A stretch of 7,476 bases of DNA from Deinococcus sp. (GCF_018260405.1 NZ_JAGLBG010000075.1:5492-12967); one strand, 5' to 3'; shown: positions 1 to 5,593, counted from the stretch's first letter. The notes: generated by a model not told the origin, from the letters alone. Program-made: numbers and translations.

Positions 1-29
1 GTGGCAATGCGCGGGCGCTGGTGCTGTAA
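1..29 (+). CDS. Possible C-terminal end of a gene cut by the window edge
   Basis: Reading from base 3, the plus strand gives GNARALVL and then TAA at 27-29. The G-N-A-R pattern is a common ending of TatD-like and other amidohydrolase-type proteins. Only eight residues are visible, so the family is a guess. The position fits, because a hairpin that could act as a terminator follows 23 nt later. The other two frames are also open here, so this may not be coding. Confidence 0.25.
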
Positions 30-51
30 AGCGCTGTGCCTGCAAAGAGAC

Positions 52-78
52 AAAAAACCCCGCGCTAGGCGGGGCTTT
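52..78 (-). terminator. Rho-independent terminator of tRNA-Thr
   Basis: The stem is CCCCGC (58-63) with GCGGGG (69-74) around a 5-nt loop. On the minus strand it is followed by six T (complement of 52-57). It lies 15 nt past the CCA end of the tRNA, as expected for its terminator. On the plus strand the hairpin is followed by CTTT, so it may also weakly stop transcription arriving from the left. Confidence 0.85.
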
Positions 79-92
79 ACCAGGTTGCTCCT

Positions 93-167
<75 letters not shown>

Positions 168-194
168 CGACTCACGCGGCAACGCGCACGGATA

Positions 195-223
195 AAAATA
201 CGGGATTAGTCGGGCCTTGTCAA
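195..223 (-). promoter_or_regulatory. Sigma-70 type promoter of tRNA-Thr
   Basis: On the minus strand a perfect -35 TTGACA (218-223) is separated by 17 nt from a -10 TATTTT (195-200). The -10 ends 27 nt before the first tRNA base, giving a short 5' leader. The -35 overlaps the folC stop codon: TGA at 220-222 lies inside TTGACA. The tRNA therefore has its own strong promoter inside the end of folC. Confidence 0.75.
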
Positions 224-1386
224 ACTTTGCCAAGCTGCTTGCGTACCGCTCCGGCCAGATACAGGCTGCCTGCCACTAGTAGCGTTCCATGGGGCGGGGT
301 CAAGGCGAGGGCCTGCGCGAGGGCCTCATGCGGGTCGTTTACCGGCTGCCCGCCGTACTGCCCGGCCAGTTCTCCTGGCGGAGTCGCCAGTTCGCCCGGA
401 GCGGTGAACACTCGCAGTGAGGCGACTTCCAACAGCGGCGCGAGGGTGGCCCCGGTGTCCTTGCGGGCCAGATTGCCGAACAGCAGTACGTCGGCACGCG
501 GCACAGCTTTGGCCAGGGCGTGGGCCGCGTGTGGATTGTGCGCCCCATCGACCAGCACCACCTTGTCGCCGACCTCGAAGTGTTCCAGGCGGGCTGGGTT
601 GGTGGCGCTCAGGGCGGCTTCTATCCCACCTTCATAGCCCAGCGTTCGCAGGGTCGCCACCGCCAGCGCCGCGTTCTGCTGCTGGTGTGGGCCATTCAGC
701 GCCGGGGGATGGGGCAGGGCGAACAGTTCCGTGTGAGTCTGCGGCGTGAACAGCGGCGCTCCGGTATCTGCCGCGACCTGCCGCACGACTTCCAGTGCCT
801 CTCCGGTCGCAGTGGTCAGCAGCGGCACGCCTGGGCGGGCGGCCCGGGCCTTGTCGCGGGCGATGTCAGCCAGGGCAGGGCCGAGCGCGGCTACGTGGTC
901 AAAGTCGGCATTGGTCAGGGCCACCGCCACCACGTTGTCCAGCGCCTGGGTCGCGTCCGAGACGCCGCCGACGCCCGCTTCCATCACCGCCAGTTTCACG
1001 CCCACTTCGGCAAAGACCTGACAGGCCAGGGCCAGCGCCAGGTCAAAGAAAGCCCCGTCGGGGGTGTGCGCTTTGGCCCAGACCACGAACTGGGCGGTGA
1101 GCTGCGGCGTAATTTCCTGGCCGTTTACCCGAATGCGTTCCTCGAAGGCGTGCAGGTGCGGACTGGTGAAACGGCCCACGCCTACGCCCGCTGCCAGCAG
1201 CCCCGCTTCCAGCATGGCGCAGGTGCTGCCCTTGCCATTGGTGCCGACCACCCGGACGCTCTGAAAGTCCGCATCGGGTCTGCCAAGGCTGCCTAGCAGC
1301 GCCCGCGCCGCCTGTGGCCCCCGCTCGCGTCCGGCCCGGGTGCGCGAGTAGAGCCAATCGTAATCGGGCACAGTGTGGTCAGACAT
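220..1386 (-). CDS. folC: Bifunctional folylpolyglutamate/dihydrofolate synthase
   Basis: This cytosolic Mur-ligase-family enzyme adds glutamate to dihydropteroate and/or folates using ATP. The 388-aa product has the ATP loop GTNGKGST (residues 48-55), SPHL (75-78), EAGVGGVSDATQ (136-147, usually E-V/A-G-L-G-G-x-x-D-A-T), LTNADFDH (158-165), QQQNAALA (235-242), DGAHNPHA (280-287) and the C-terminal GSLYLAG (373-379). At 388 aa it is on the short side for FolC. The ATG at 1384-1386 is preferred over a TTG at 1420-1422, because a TATCAT -10 box sits 8 nt upstream and no Shine-Dalgarno is visible. The gene follows the M20 hydrolase on the same strand after a 344-nt gap, so it probably has its own promoter. 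NPARLE (263-268) replaces the usual PGRLE. Whether it has both activities cannot be told from sequence. Confidence 0.95.
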   Translation of the reverse strand: MSDHTVPDYDWLYSRTRAGRERGPQAARALLGSLGRPDADFQSVRVVGTNGKGSTCAMLEAGLLAAGVGVGRFTSPHLHAFEERIRVNGQEITPQLTAQFVVWAKAHTPDGAFFDLALALACQVFAEVGVKLAVMEAGVGGVSDATQALDNVVAVALTNADFDHVAALGPALADIARDKARAARPGVPLLTTATGEALEVVRQVAADTGAPLFTPQTHTELFALPHPPALNGPHQQQNAALAVATLRTLGYEGGIEAALSATNPARLEHFEVGDKVVLVDGAHNPHAAHALAKAVPRADVLLFGNLARKDTGATLAPLLEVASLRVFTAPGELATPPGELAGQYGGQPVNDPHEALAQALALTPPHGTLLVAGSLYLAGAVRKQLGKV

Positions 1387-1394
1387 GAAGCCCG

Positions 1395-1422
1395 ATGATA
1401 GATGATGGGCGGTACGGGGCAA
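1395..1422 (-). promoter_or_regulatory. Promoter of folC, probably leaderless
   Basis: On the minus strand TTGCCC (1417-1422) and TATCAT (1395-1400) are 16 nt apart. The -10 ends 8 nt before the folC ATG, so transcription would begin at or next to the start codon. No ribosome binding site is present, which fits a leaderless mRNA. Confidence 0.6.
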
Positions 1423-1424
1423 GT

Positions 1425-1727
1425 GTGGCGCGTGGGGGGCTGGTATTACTGGCGCTTGCGGGGGCGTTGGCCTGCTGGCCGAGCCGTTGAGCGCAACGTG
1501 ACCACGAGGAAAGCCAGCAGGTCATTAGGCGCAGTGGTGAATTCCAGACTATCTGTGCCCGGCGACTCCGGCAGCAAACTGGAATCACCGGGCGACTGGA
1601 CGAATCTTCAGCTATAGGTGCAGCGGGTTATTACGCCGTGCAGCGCGGGAGAAATGAACCAACCAAATCGGACAGTTCCGGCACGCGAGTCCGGCTTTTC
1701 CTACAAGCCACAGGCCACACGCCGTAA
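1425..1727 (+). pseudogene. Possible decayed lipoprotein-like gene with internal TGA
   Basis: From GTG at 1425 the plus strand reads VARGGLVLLALAGALAC, which looks like a hydrophobic signal sequence ending in an imperfect lipobox (ALAC). Four residues later comes TGA (1488-1490). The same frame then stays open for 78 codons to TAA at 1725-1727. No start signal (Shine-Dalgarno or TANNNT box) is visible, and third-position GC after the TGA is lower than in neighbouring genes. It may be a remnant, or chance open frame in the 344-nt gap between folC and the M20 gene. I do not recognise the downstream residues. Confidence 0.2.
1536..1589. repeat. Long inverted repeat / stem-loop in the folC-M20 gap
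   Basis: GGTGAATTCCAG (1536-1547) pairs with CTGGAATCACC (1579-1589): 11 base pairs with a single bulged A. The 31-nt interior holds a smaller CCGG-CGACT-CCGG hairpin. No T-run follows on either strand, so it is not a classical terminator. It could be a structured RNA element, a decayed mobile palindrome, or a brake on transcription from the M20 gene into folC. Confidence 0.5.
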
Positions 1728-1730
1728 GCC

Positions 1731-2912
1731 TCACTGTTGCGGCATCGTCAGCTTCAGCGCCGCCTCGTGCAGCATTCGCGCCCCGGTTTCCAGGCTCAGC
1801 TCGTCCAGCGTAAAACGGGGGTGGTGGTGCGGCCACCGGCTGTCGGCCTCGTCGCTGCCACTGCCGACATTGAAGTACGCGCCGGGAGCTTTTTCTAGGT
1901 AGGCGCTGAAATCCTCGCCGCCCATCGTCGGTGTGGACACCATGAAATGCTCCTCGCCGACCTCAGCCAGGGCAATTTCGCGCAGCTGCTCGGCCACCCA
2001 GTCGGTATTGATCAGGGGACGGTAACCGAATTCGTACTTCAGTTCGTAAGTCGCGCCGTGAGCGTCGCAGATGCCCTTGATGACGCGCTCGATGAGCCTG
2101 GGGGCCTTCTGGCGTAGTGCGGGGTCGAAGGTTCGCACCGTGCCCATCAGCTCGGCGGTATCGGGAATCACGTTGTGGGTGGTGCCTGCCTGGAACTTGG
2201 CAATGGTCACGACCAGCGCGTCCTGCGCTCCCACATGGCGGCTGACCACGTGCTGCAAGTTGGTAATGACCTGCGCCCCGATGGCGATAGGGTCGATAGC
2301 CTCTTCGGGGTGAGCGCCGTGGCCGCCCTTGCCCCTAATTTTCAGCTCCAGCATGTCAGGCGAGGCCATAAACGCGCCGGGCTTGACCGCCACCATGCCC
2401 GCCGGAAGCTGACTGTTGAGGTGCAGGCCCGTGACCACGTCTACGCCGTCCATCAGCGAGGTCTGGGTGACCAGTTCCTCGGCTCCACCAGGGCCAAACT
2501 CCTCGGCGTGCTGAAAAATCATGCGAACTTCACCGGGCACATCTTCAGGGTGGTCGCTCAGCATTTTGGCCGTACCTAGCAAAATAGCGGTGTGGCCGTC
2601 GTGTCCACAGGCGTGCATGACCCCCTCATTTTTGGACTTGAACTCGAAGTCGTTTTCCTCGGTAACCGGCAGCGCGTCGATGTCGGCCCGCAGCAGCACG
2701 GTGCGGCCTGGCTTGCCACCCTTGAGTACGGCCAGCACGCTGGTGGCGGTGGGACGGGTGACGGTCAGCCCCGGTATTTTCTTTAGCTCGGCTTCAATGT
2801 ACCCCGCCGTCTCATGCTCCTCGAAGCTCAGTTCGGGGTGCTGGTGCAGGTGCCGACGCCACGCTACGAGTTGTTCACGCAGGTTGGCGGCCCGTTCCTT
2901 GGTTGCTGTCAT
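1731..2912 (-). CDS. M20-family metallo-amidohydrolase (N-acyl amino acid hydrolase type)
   Basis: This is a two-metal hydrolase that probably cleaves N-acyl-amino acids or related amides (hippurate hydrolase / IAA-amino acid hydrolase group, M20D). The 393-aa length is normal. Visible motifs are the RRHLHQHPELSFEE start (19-32), RADIDALP (75-82), metal-binding HACGHDGH (100-107), QHAEE (134-138) with the catalytic and metal-binding glutamates, GHGAHPE of the lid domain (198-204), MGGEDF (330-335) and HHHPRF near the end. No signal peptide is seen, so it is probably cytosolic. The frame runs on upstream to 3083, but ATG 2910-2912 is chosen for three reasons: homology starts just after it, a TAGACT box lies 7 nt upstream, and the extension crosses a dispersed repeat. 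QHAEE instead of the more usual QPAEE is a small variation. The exact substrate cannot be predicted. Confidence 0.92.
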   Translation of the reverse strand: MTATKERAANLREQLVAWRRHLHQHPELSFEEHETAGYIEAELKKIPGLTVTRPTATSVLAVLKGGKPGRTVLLRADIDALPVTEENDFEFKSKNEGVMHACGHDGHTAILLGTAKMLSDHPEDVPGEVRMIFQHAEEFGPGGAEELVTQTSLMDGVDVVTGLHLNSQLPAGMVAVKPGAFMASPDMLELKIRGKGGHGAHPEEAIDPIAIGAQVITNLQHVVSRHVGAQDALVVTIAKFQAGTTHNVIPDTAELMGTVRTFDPALRQKAPRLIERVIKGICDAHGATYELKYEFGYRPLINTDWVAEQLREIALAEVGEEHFMVSTPTMGGEDFSAYLEKAPGAYFNVGSGSDEADSRWPHHHPRFTLDELSLETGARMLHEAALKLTMPQQ

Positions 2913-2919
2913 AGAAATG

Positions 2920-2925
2920 AGTCTA
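2920..2925 (-). promoter_or_regulatory. -10 box of the M20 hydrolase gene (leaderless type)
   Basis: TAGACT on the minus strand matches TANNNT and lies 7 nt before the chosen ATG. I see no convincing -35 at 16-18 nt and no Shine-Dalgarno. It supports the start at 2912. Confidence 0.5.
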
Positions 2926-2988
2926 GCGCCAGGAAAACAAAACGGTTGAGGCGCATCCCACCGCAATTGGTCATCTGGGGTGCCAGAC

Positions 2989-3058
2989 TCCAGTGCCGGA
3001 CAACTTGATTTTTTCGCCGTACCCCCTGGCAAAAGCTTGCTCTGAGCGGCGATCTCGT
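2989..3058 (-). repeat. Dispersed ~70-bp repeat, copy A (inverted relative to copy B)
   Basis: The reverse complement of this segment matches 5345-5415 almost base for base. About five differences and a one-base indel in a T-run occur in 70 nt. The sequences outside these limits are unrelated. A stem in which TTTTGCC pairs with GGCGAAAA (bulged G) can form in each copy. It could be an end of a lost insertion sequence, or one of the small non-coding repeats known from Deinococcus genomes. I cannot name the family. Confidence 0.85.
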
Positions 3059-3391
3059 CTAGGACGGGGAAGGCGTTGAGCATAGCTGCTGCTCTCTAGC
3101 ACTGGCTAGCGGTCAGAAGACAATACGGTAGACACAGCGTTCTCTTAAGCGTCATCCGAGGGGTGCGCGATGGTCTTTTTGTGTTCCAGACGTTCTTAGG
3201 CCCAAGTTGTCGGGTACTGAATCGCATTGCCTTTTGGCTCCTGGGGCGGCCGGAGATTAAATTGCCCCGTACCTAGAGCAGTTCTCCGAATGATGGGCAC
3301 GTCGGAACAACACCGCCGCCCCCTTCATTCTGCGTCCTGCTCTTTCTTTCACTCGTTCCACTTGGCAAAAGGAGGGTCAAAAGAGCACCAT

Positions 3392-3421
3392 CTTTTTGCA
3401 AACCGCCTTTTTGCAAAATGC
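3392..3421 (+). repeat. Tandem 15-nt repeat, two copies (13/15 identical)
   Basis: CTTTTTGCAAACCGC (3392-3406) is followed directly by CTTTTTGCAAAATGC (3407-3421). It lies about 45 nt upstream of the small basic protein gene, where an operator might be expected. It overlaps the 22-nt dispersed repeat at 3407-3428. Confidence 0.75.
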
Positions 3422-3428
3422 TCTAACT
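3407..3428 (+). repeat. 22-nt dispersed direct repeat, copy 1
   Basis: This 22-nt stretch recurs at 5487-5508 in the same orientation with 20 of 22 bases identical. Its core is GCAAAAT followed one base later by CTCTAACT. Its function is unknown. It could belong to the same repeat family as the 70-bp element, because in copy 2 the two lie 71 nt apart. Confidence 0.7.
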
Positions 3429-3465
3429 CAGCAACTTTTCTGGCCGTTGGCGCGTAATAGAAGCT

Positions 3466-3732
3466 GTGAAGACAATCCGTACCCGCCCCATTCAGAAGAC
3501 CCGCACCATCGACGCCGGAAAACAGCCGCAAAAAGGCGGTCTGAGCCTCAGCAAAATTATGTTCTACGCGCCGATGGCACTGGAAGTCCTGAACCTCATT
3601 CGCCAGAGCCAGAAGAAAAGACAGGGCAAGTTCTACAAGGCCCGAAAGCGCGACAAGGCGTTCGACTTCGTGCTGGATCAGGCCAACCGGCGCCTGCGAG
3701 GTAAAAAGACGCACAAACGCGGCTGGTTCTGA
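3466..3732 (+). CDS. Small, highly basic protein of unknown function
   Basis: The gene encodes 88 aa from a GTG start. I do not recognise a family. The protein has about 25 Lys/Arg against 5 Asp/Glu, so it should be very basic and may bind nucleic acid (inference). A middle hydrophobic stretch (IMFYAPMALEVLNLI, about residues 31-45) could form one helix. The rest is rich in K/R, with RRLRGKKTHKRGWF at the end. No signal peptide or membrane segment is seen. Third codon positions are mostly G or C as in neighbouring genes, while the opposite-strand frame has no family motif. An in-frame TAA at 3424-3426 limits upstream extension and GTG 3466 is the only usual start before ATG 3556-3558. No ribosome binding site or clear -10 was found. 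Confidence 0.7.
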   Translation: MKTIRTRPIQKTRTIDAGKQPQKGGLSLSKIMFYAPMALEVLNLIRQSQKKRQGKFYKARKRDKAFDFVLDQANRRLRGKKTHKRGWF

Positions 3733-3910
3733 AGTCAAGCCAGATAATGCTGGGTAGAGGGGGCATCATGACGCAGCTCTGCCCAACGAGAAGGCAAAAA
3801 GGAGCCGCTGGTGGATGTGGACTCAGCTGCCCCGCAGAGCCGATTCGGGCGCCTTCCTCCGATACGCGGAACGGTCACCGGTACGGACTGCCGACTCAAT
3901 CCGGTTAGCT

Positions 3911-3923
3911 CAGATTCAATCTG
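3911..3923. promoter_or_regulatory. 13-nt palindrome CAGATTCAATCTG
   Basis: CAGATT and AATCTG form a perfect inverted repeat around one C. It lies 153 nt before atl. The inner GATTCAATC reappears in reverse complement at 7237-7245, downstream of rtcB. It might be a protein-binding site or part of a dispersed repeat. Confidence 0.35.
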
Positions 3924-4033
3924 GGCGGAGGCGAGAAGGAAAAATACAACTTTCGCGGTGTGGCGGTACAGAGGCGGCACCTTCTTGATCAGAGAGGCGC
4001 AGTGGCTGGGGCTACAGGCGGACGCCAGAGGCG

Positions 4034-4065
4034 CTGGCCTGTTTTGGTTCTGGCCTGTTTTGGTT
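4034..4065 (+). repeat. Perfect tandem 16-nt repeat at the atl promoter
   Basis: CTGGCCTGTTTTGGTT occurs twice back to back (4034-4049 and 4050-4065). The end of copy 2 supplies the first T of the atl -10 box, and copy 1 covers the -35 region. A change in copy number would change the upstream promoter sequence. Confidence 0.9.
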
Positions 4066-4070
4066 AAAGT
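4065..4070 (+). promoter_or_regulatory. -10 box of atl (leaderless type)
   Basis: TAAAGT fits TANNNT and ends 6 nt before the atl ATG, with no Shine-Dalgarno between them. The -35 region falls inside the first 16-nt repeat (TTTTGG at 4042-4047 with 17-nt spacing), which is a weak match. Confidence 0.5.
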
Positions 4071-4076
4071 GGCCGC

Positions 4077-4460
4077 ATGTCCCCCCAAGCAGCCGCCCCC
4101 CGGCCCGAGGCCAGTTTCCGCGAACGTGTTCTGGCACTGGTGGCCCAGATTCCCGAGGGCCGGGTGATGACTTACGGGCAGTTGGCGCTGCTATCGGGCC
4201 ATCCCGGCGCGGCGCGGCAGGCGGGCTTCGTGCTCAATTCGTGGGTGGGCGGGCCGGGCAAAGGCGAACCGGAACTGCCCTGGCAGCGGGTCATCAACGC
4301 CCAGGGACGGGTCAGTACTCACAAGGCGGGCTTCGGCGACCTTCAGGAAAATCTGCTGCGGGCCGAGGGCATACACTTCGACGACTCGGGCCGCTGCGAC
4401 CTAAGCAGGCTGCAATGGTGGCCCGAAGAAAGGGACGCGTCTGCGCCCAGCCTGTTCTGA
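4077..4460 (+). CDS. atl: Alkyltransferase-like protein (ATL), O6-alkylguanine DNA-binding
   Basis: The 127-aa protein matches the DNA-binding domain of O6-methylguanine-DNA methyltransferase. The methyl-accepting PCHR motif is replaced by PWQR (68-71), which marks the ATL family. Known ATLs bind O6-alkylguanine without removing it, flip the base and help nucleotide excision repair. The protein keeps RVMTYGQLA (29-37, with the base-flipping Tyr33), ARQAGFVL with the Arg finger (R47), and RVINAQGRVS after the active site. The catalytic Cys is Trp69. The helix-turn-helix is about residues 30-57. The start follows from the TAAAGT box 6 nt upstream. The cytochrome gene begins 56 nt downstream on the same strand but has its own -10 box. 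Joint transcription is possible, with no functional link visible. Confidence 0.93.
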   Translation: MSPQAAAPRPEASFRERVLALVAQIPEGRVMTYGQLALLSGHPGAARQAGFVLNSWVGGPGKGEPELPWQRVINAQGRVSTHKAGFGDLQENLLRAEGIHFDDSGRCDLSRLQWWPEERDASAPSLF

Positions 4461-4474
4461 GACCTGTTTCAGGC

Positions 4475-4497
4475 ACCGGGCAAACTGTCCACCCGGT
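4475..4497. other. Inverted repeat between atl and the cytochrome gene
   Basis: ACCGGG (4475-4480) and CCCGGT (4492-4497) form a 6-bp stem with an 11-nt loop, 14 nt after the atl stop. No T-run follows, so it is at best a weak terminator. It covers the expected -35 area of the cytochrome promoter and might be a binding site. Confidence 0.3.
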
Positions 4498-4503
4498 AAG
4501 TCG

Positions 4504-4509
4504 TATTCT
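4504..4509 (+). promoter_or_regulatory. -10 box of the cytochrome gene (leaderless type)
   Basis: TATTCT fits TANNNT and ends 7 nt before the ATG at 4517. No Shine-Dalgarno and no good -35 are visible. Confidence 0.45.
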
Positions 4510-4516
4510 GTAAAGC

Positions 4517-5179
4517 ATGACGAGCGGACGTAACAATCATTGGACAAGCGGCAATGCCCAACCGTGGCTTTTGGGTGTGACAGTGGGCCTGATTCTCGGC
4601 CTGATCCTGTTGATTGCAATTCCTAAGTCGCTGGGCGGCGGCTCGGCGGCAGCTGACACGGCGGCGGCGAGCACGATGGGGGCAGCGAGCGCAACGGCAG
4701 CAGGCAGTGGTGCGCCCGCCACGGGGGCCTCGACCAGCAGCGGGGATGCGGCGGCTACCGCTCCCGGCACGGCCTCTGCGGGTGGGGCCGCTGGAGCCGC
4801 CGCGAGTACGGGCGATAACTCTGCGGCGGCAGGCAGCACCACAGCAACCGGTGCCACGGCAGGCAGCCAGGCGTCTACAACTGACGCTGCCACCACCGGC
4901 GCCGCACCCACTGCGGGTGGAGCCGGTGACGCCGCCGCTGGAAAAGCCAAATTTGCCGAAGCCACCTGCGCGGGCTGCCACGGCGCGAATGCCGAGGGCG
5001 CGGTCGGCCCGGCCCTCAAAGTCACCAAAGACTGGACTGAGGAGCAGTTCGCCGCCGCCATACGTGAAGGCCACGCTCCCGAAAAGACCCTCAGCAACCT
5101 GATGCCCCGCTTCACCACCACGCAGGTCACCGACGCCGACCTCGCCAACCTCCACGCTTACTTCAAGACTCTGAATTAG
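4517..5179 (+). CDS. Membrane-anchored class I c-type cytochrome with low-complexity linker
   Basis: This 220-aa electron-transfer protein has three parts. First is a short N-terminus and one membrane helix (about residues 17-36, WLLGVTVGLILGLILLIAIP), likely an uncleaved anchor. Then come about 100 residues made almost only of Ala, Ser, Thr and Gly (about 39-137), a flexible tether. Last is a compact cytochrome c domain (about 138-220) with one heme site CAGCHG (151-156), GPAL (164-167) and a likely axial Met196 in LMPRF. The heme domain should face the outside of the cytoplasmic membrane. The ATG is supported by a TATTCT box 7 nt upstream. A 16-nt tandem duplication includes the stop codon TAG. 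The partner is not visible here; donors or acceptors such as a terminal oxidase are only inference. The linker is long for such a small cytochrome. Confidence 0.92.
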   Translation: MTSGRNNHWTSGNAQPWLLGVTVGLILGLILLIAIPKSLGGGSAAADTAAASTMGAASATAAGSGAPATGASTSSGDAAATAPGTASAGGAAGAAASTGDNSAAAGSTTATGATAGSQASTTDAATTGAAPTAGGAGDAAAGKAKFAEATCAGCHGANAEGAVGPALKVTKDWTEEQFAAAIREGHAPEKTLSNLMPRFTTTQVTDADLANLHAYFKTLN

Positions 5180-5206
5180 CAATAGTTTGGATTAACAATA
5201 GTTTGG
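5175..5206 (+). repeat. Tandem 16-nt repeat at the cytochrome stop codon
   Basis: ATTAGCAATAGTTTGG (5175-5190) and ATTAACAATAGTTTGG (5191-5206) differ at one base. The cytochrome stop TAG lies in the first copy, and in the second copy the same position reads TAA. Confidence 0.9.
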
Positions 5207-5344
5207 ACGGTTTTAAACTCCTGCCCTGCAAAGTGCGCGGTAGAACAAAGTTTTTAGCTCCCCCCTCCCTGCGGGGAACTGGTACAGCTCGCACCGCGAG
5301 AGGTTGCAACTCGCACTGCGCCGAGCGGGGGGGGTAACGTACAA

Positions 5345-5415
5345 ACGAGATCGCCGCTCAGCTAGAGCTTTTTGCCAGGGGGTACGGCGAAAAAATCAAG
5401 TTGTCCGGCACTGGA
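5345..5415 (+). repeat. Dispersed ~70-bp repeat, copy B
   Basis: This is the partner of the inverted copy at 2989-3058. It has five T where copy A has four, and AGCTAGAGC where copy A has AGAGCAAGC. With copy A it brackets a 2.3-kb segment holding the basic protein, atl and cytochrome genes. Confidence 0.85.
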
Positions 5416-5486
5416 TTTCTCGGCCCTCCATTAGCTCAGAAGACGGCATCAACCAAGTACAACGTTCTGCTGAGGGTTGTGGCTTT

Positions 5487-5508
5487 CTTTTCGCAAAATA
5501 CTCTAACT
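5487..5508 (+). repeat. 22-nt dispersed direct repeat, copy 2
   Basis: It matches 3407-3428 at 20 of 22 positions, with C for T at its sixth base and A for G at its fourteenth. It lies between repeat copy B and the terminator. No neighbouring 15-nt tandem copy is present here. Confidence 0.7.
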
Positions 5509-5554
5509 TCGGTGTCGTTAACCGCGTCATCAATAAAGCCCCCGGCCTGGGCTG

Positions 5555-5580
5555 GCCTCCTCCGTCGCGGGGAGGCTTTT
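5555..5580 (+). terminator. Strong rho-independent terminator, probably bidirectional
   Basis: GCCTCCTC (5555-5562) pairs with GGGGAGGC (5569-5576), 8 bp including one G-T pair, around a 6-nt loop and followed by TTTTGCTT. On the minus strand a second hairpin (AGCCC/GGGCT, 5537-5553) is followed by TTATT, so it may work both ways. The nearest plus-strand gene upstream ends 376 nt earlier. Confidence 0.8.
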
Positions 5581-5593
5581 GCTTAGGCCCTAC

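Larger units (their letters stand above)
2913..3465. other. 553-nt intergenic region between divergent genes
   Basis: No gene is supported here. From left to right it holds the M20 -10 box, a 70-bp dispersed repeat (2989-3058), a stretch with nothing recognisable (about 3060-3360), and a cluster of TTTTTGCAAA-like sequences (3392-3428). It is more A/T-rich than the genes. The open frames crossing it on both strands have no family motifs and overlap the repeats. Confidence 0.6.
3733..4076. other. 344-nt intergenic region upstream of atl
   Basis: No gene is supported. The minus-strand open frame and the plus-strand frame reading into atl have no motifs and poor start signals. The region holds a 13-nt palindrome (3911-3923) and a 16-nt tandem repeat leading into the atl promoter. 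The stretch from about 3840 to 3960 has several short inverted sequences and could be a copy of a Deinococcus small non-coding repeat. Only one copy is in the window, so this is unproven. Confidence 0.45.

Noticed and set aside
520..1296. Long plus-strand open frame inside folC
   Set aside because: It is a shadow of the well-supported folC frame on the other strand and lacks any domain.
1387..1422. Upstream TTG start for folC
   Set aside because: It overlaps the promoter, and the ATG at 1386 is better placed relative to the -10 box.
2913..3083. 57-residue N-terminal extension of the M20 hydrolase
   Set aside because: It crosses the dispersed repeat, does not resemble the family, and the internal ATG at 2912 has a -10 box 7 nt upstream.
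3349..3738. Minus-strand open frame opposite the small basic protein
   Set aside because: No family motif; codon use favours the plus-strand gene and the frame runs into repeats.
3735..4088. Minus-strand open frame in the gap before atl
   Set aside because: No motif and no ribosome binding site; it probably reflects a GC-rich non-coding repeat.
4537..5148. Minus-strand open frame opposite the cytochrome gene
   Set aside because: It is a by-product of the Ala/Gly/Thr-rich linker; the heme motif fixes the plus strand as coding.
5285..5325. Possible tRNA-like or Y-RNA fold next to rtcB
   Set aside because: GTTGCAAC and nearby stems do not form a T arm with the usual TTC loop, and no Ro protein gene is present.
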